A stretch of DNA of 6,696 nucleotides from Bacillota bacterium (lineage in GTDB: Bacteria > Bacillota > UBA4882 > UBA8346). Positions 6,687-6,696 of this stretch are shown piece after piece. The first letter of the stretch is position 1. The number at the start of each line of letters is the position of its first letter. The stretch covers positions 1-6,696 of the forward strand of contig JAEYRN010000011.1 in the NCBI GenBank assembly GCA_023435565.1, given 5' to 3'. The notes beneath the pieces were generated by a model. The model worked only from the letters and a program-made list of their open reading frames with translations, ran no database searches and was not told the DNA's origin. A program made the position numbers and the translations under genes.

Positions 6687-6696
6687 ATGAAGTATA
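6687..6696 (+). CDS. Start of a gene cut by the window end, possibly an IS1182-type transposase
   Basis: ATG 6687 lies 9 nt after a consensus SD (GGAGG, 6673-6677). Only M-K-Y and one further base are visible. Many IS1182-family transposases of Firmicutes begin with M-K/R-Y-I, as I recall, and the last base A is compatible with isoleucine. The SD-hiding inverted repeat just upstream and the aborted frame behind hydF fit an inserted element. Three residues are far too few to prove the family; that a gene starts here is much better supported than what it is. Confidence 0.4.

Overview
The window reads as chromosomal DNA of an anaerobic, hydrogen-forming, sugar-fermenting Firmicute (Clostridia- or Limnochordia-like). 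This rests on three things: strong purine-rich Shine-Dalgarno (SD) sites before almost every gene, a good sigma-A-type promoter with an extended -10, and the gene content ([FeFe]-hydrogenase maturases plus a cytosolic alpha-xylosidase). The taxonomic placement is inference. All genes that could be supported lie on the + strand.

Layout. Bases 1-160 hold no gene. They contain an 18-nt direct repeat pair and a perfect 10-bp hairpin that look like the edge or remnant of a mobile element. Two small orphan genes follow: a soluble protein of about 158 residues (170-646) and a four-helix membrane protein of 149 residues (735-1184). Both are AT-rich compared with what follows and I recognise neither family. 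Next is a complete GH31 alpha-xylosidase of the YicI type (1245-3569), with both catalytic aspartates and the known substrate-specificity residues intact. A clear promoter (3589-3617) then opens a leader of about 200 nt that ends in an intrinsic terminator with a competing antiterminator. After this leader come hydG (3822-5267) and hydF (5307-6548), two of the three [FeFe]-hydrogenase H-cluster maturases, apparently one operon. hydE is not in the window.

The last 150 bases look like a junction. The hydF stop codon is overlapped by a GTG with a strong SD whose frame ends after six codons. About 50 bases further on, a long inverted repeat has its right arm covering the SD of a new gene (6687 onward, cut by the window end) that begins M-K-Y. 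I infer, with low to moderate confidence, that a mobile element was inserted just behind hydF.

How the genes fit together: YicI releases xylose from isoprimeverose-type xyloglucan fragments, feeding fermentation. HydG and HydF build the 2Fe subcluster of the hydrogenase that disposes of fermentation electrons as H2. The link is metabolic, and nothing in the sequence shows co-regulation. The most unusual signal is the hydG leader. It has the layout of a transcription attenuator, but it matches no riboswitch or T-box class that I could recognise by eye.
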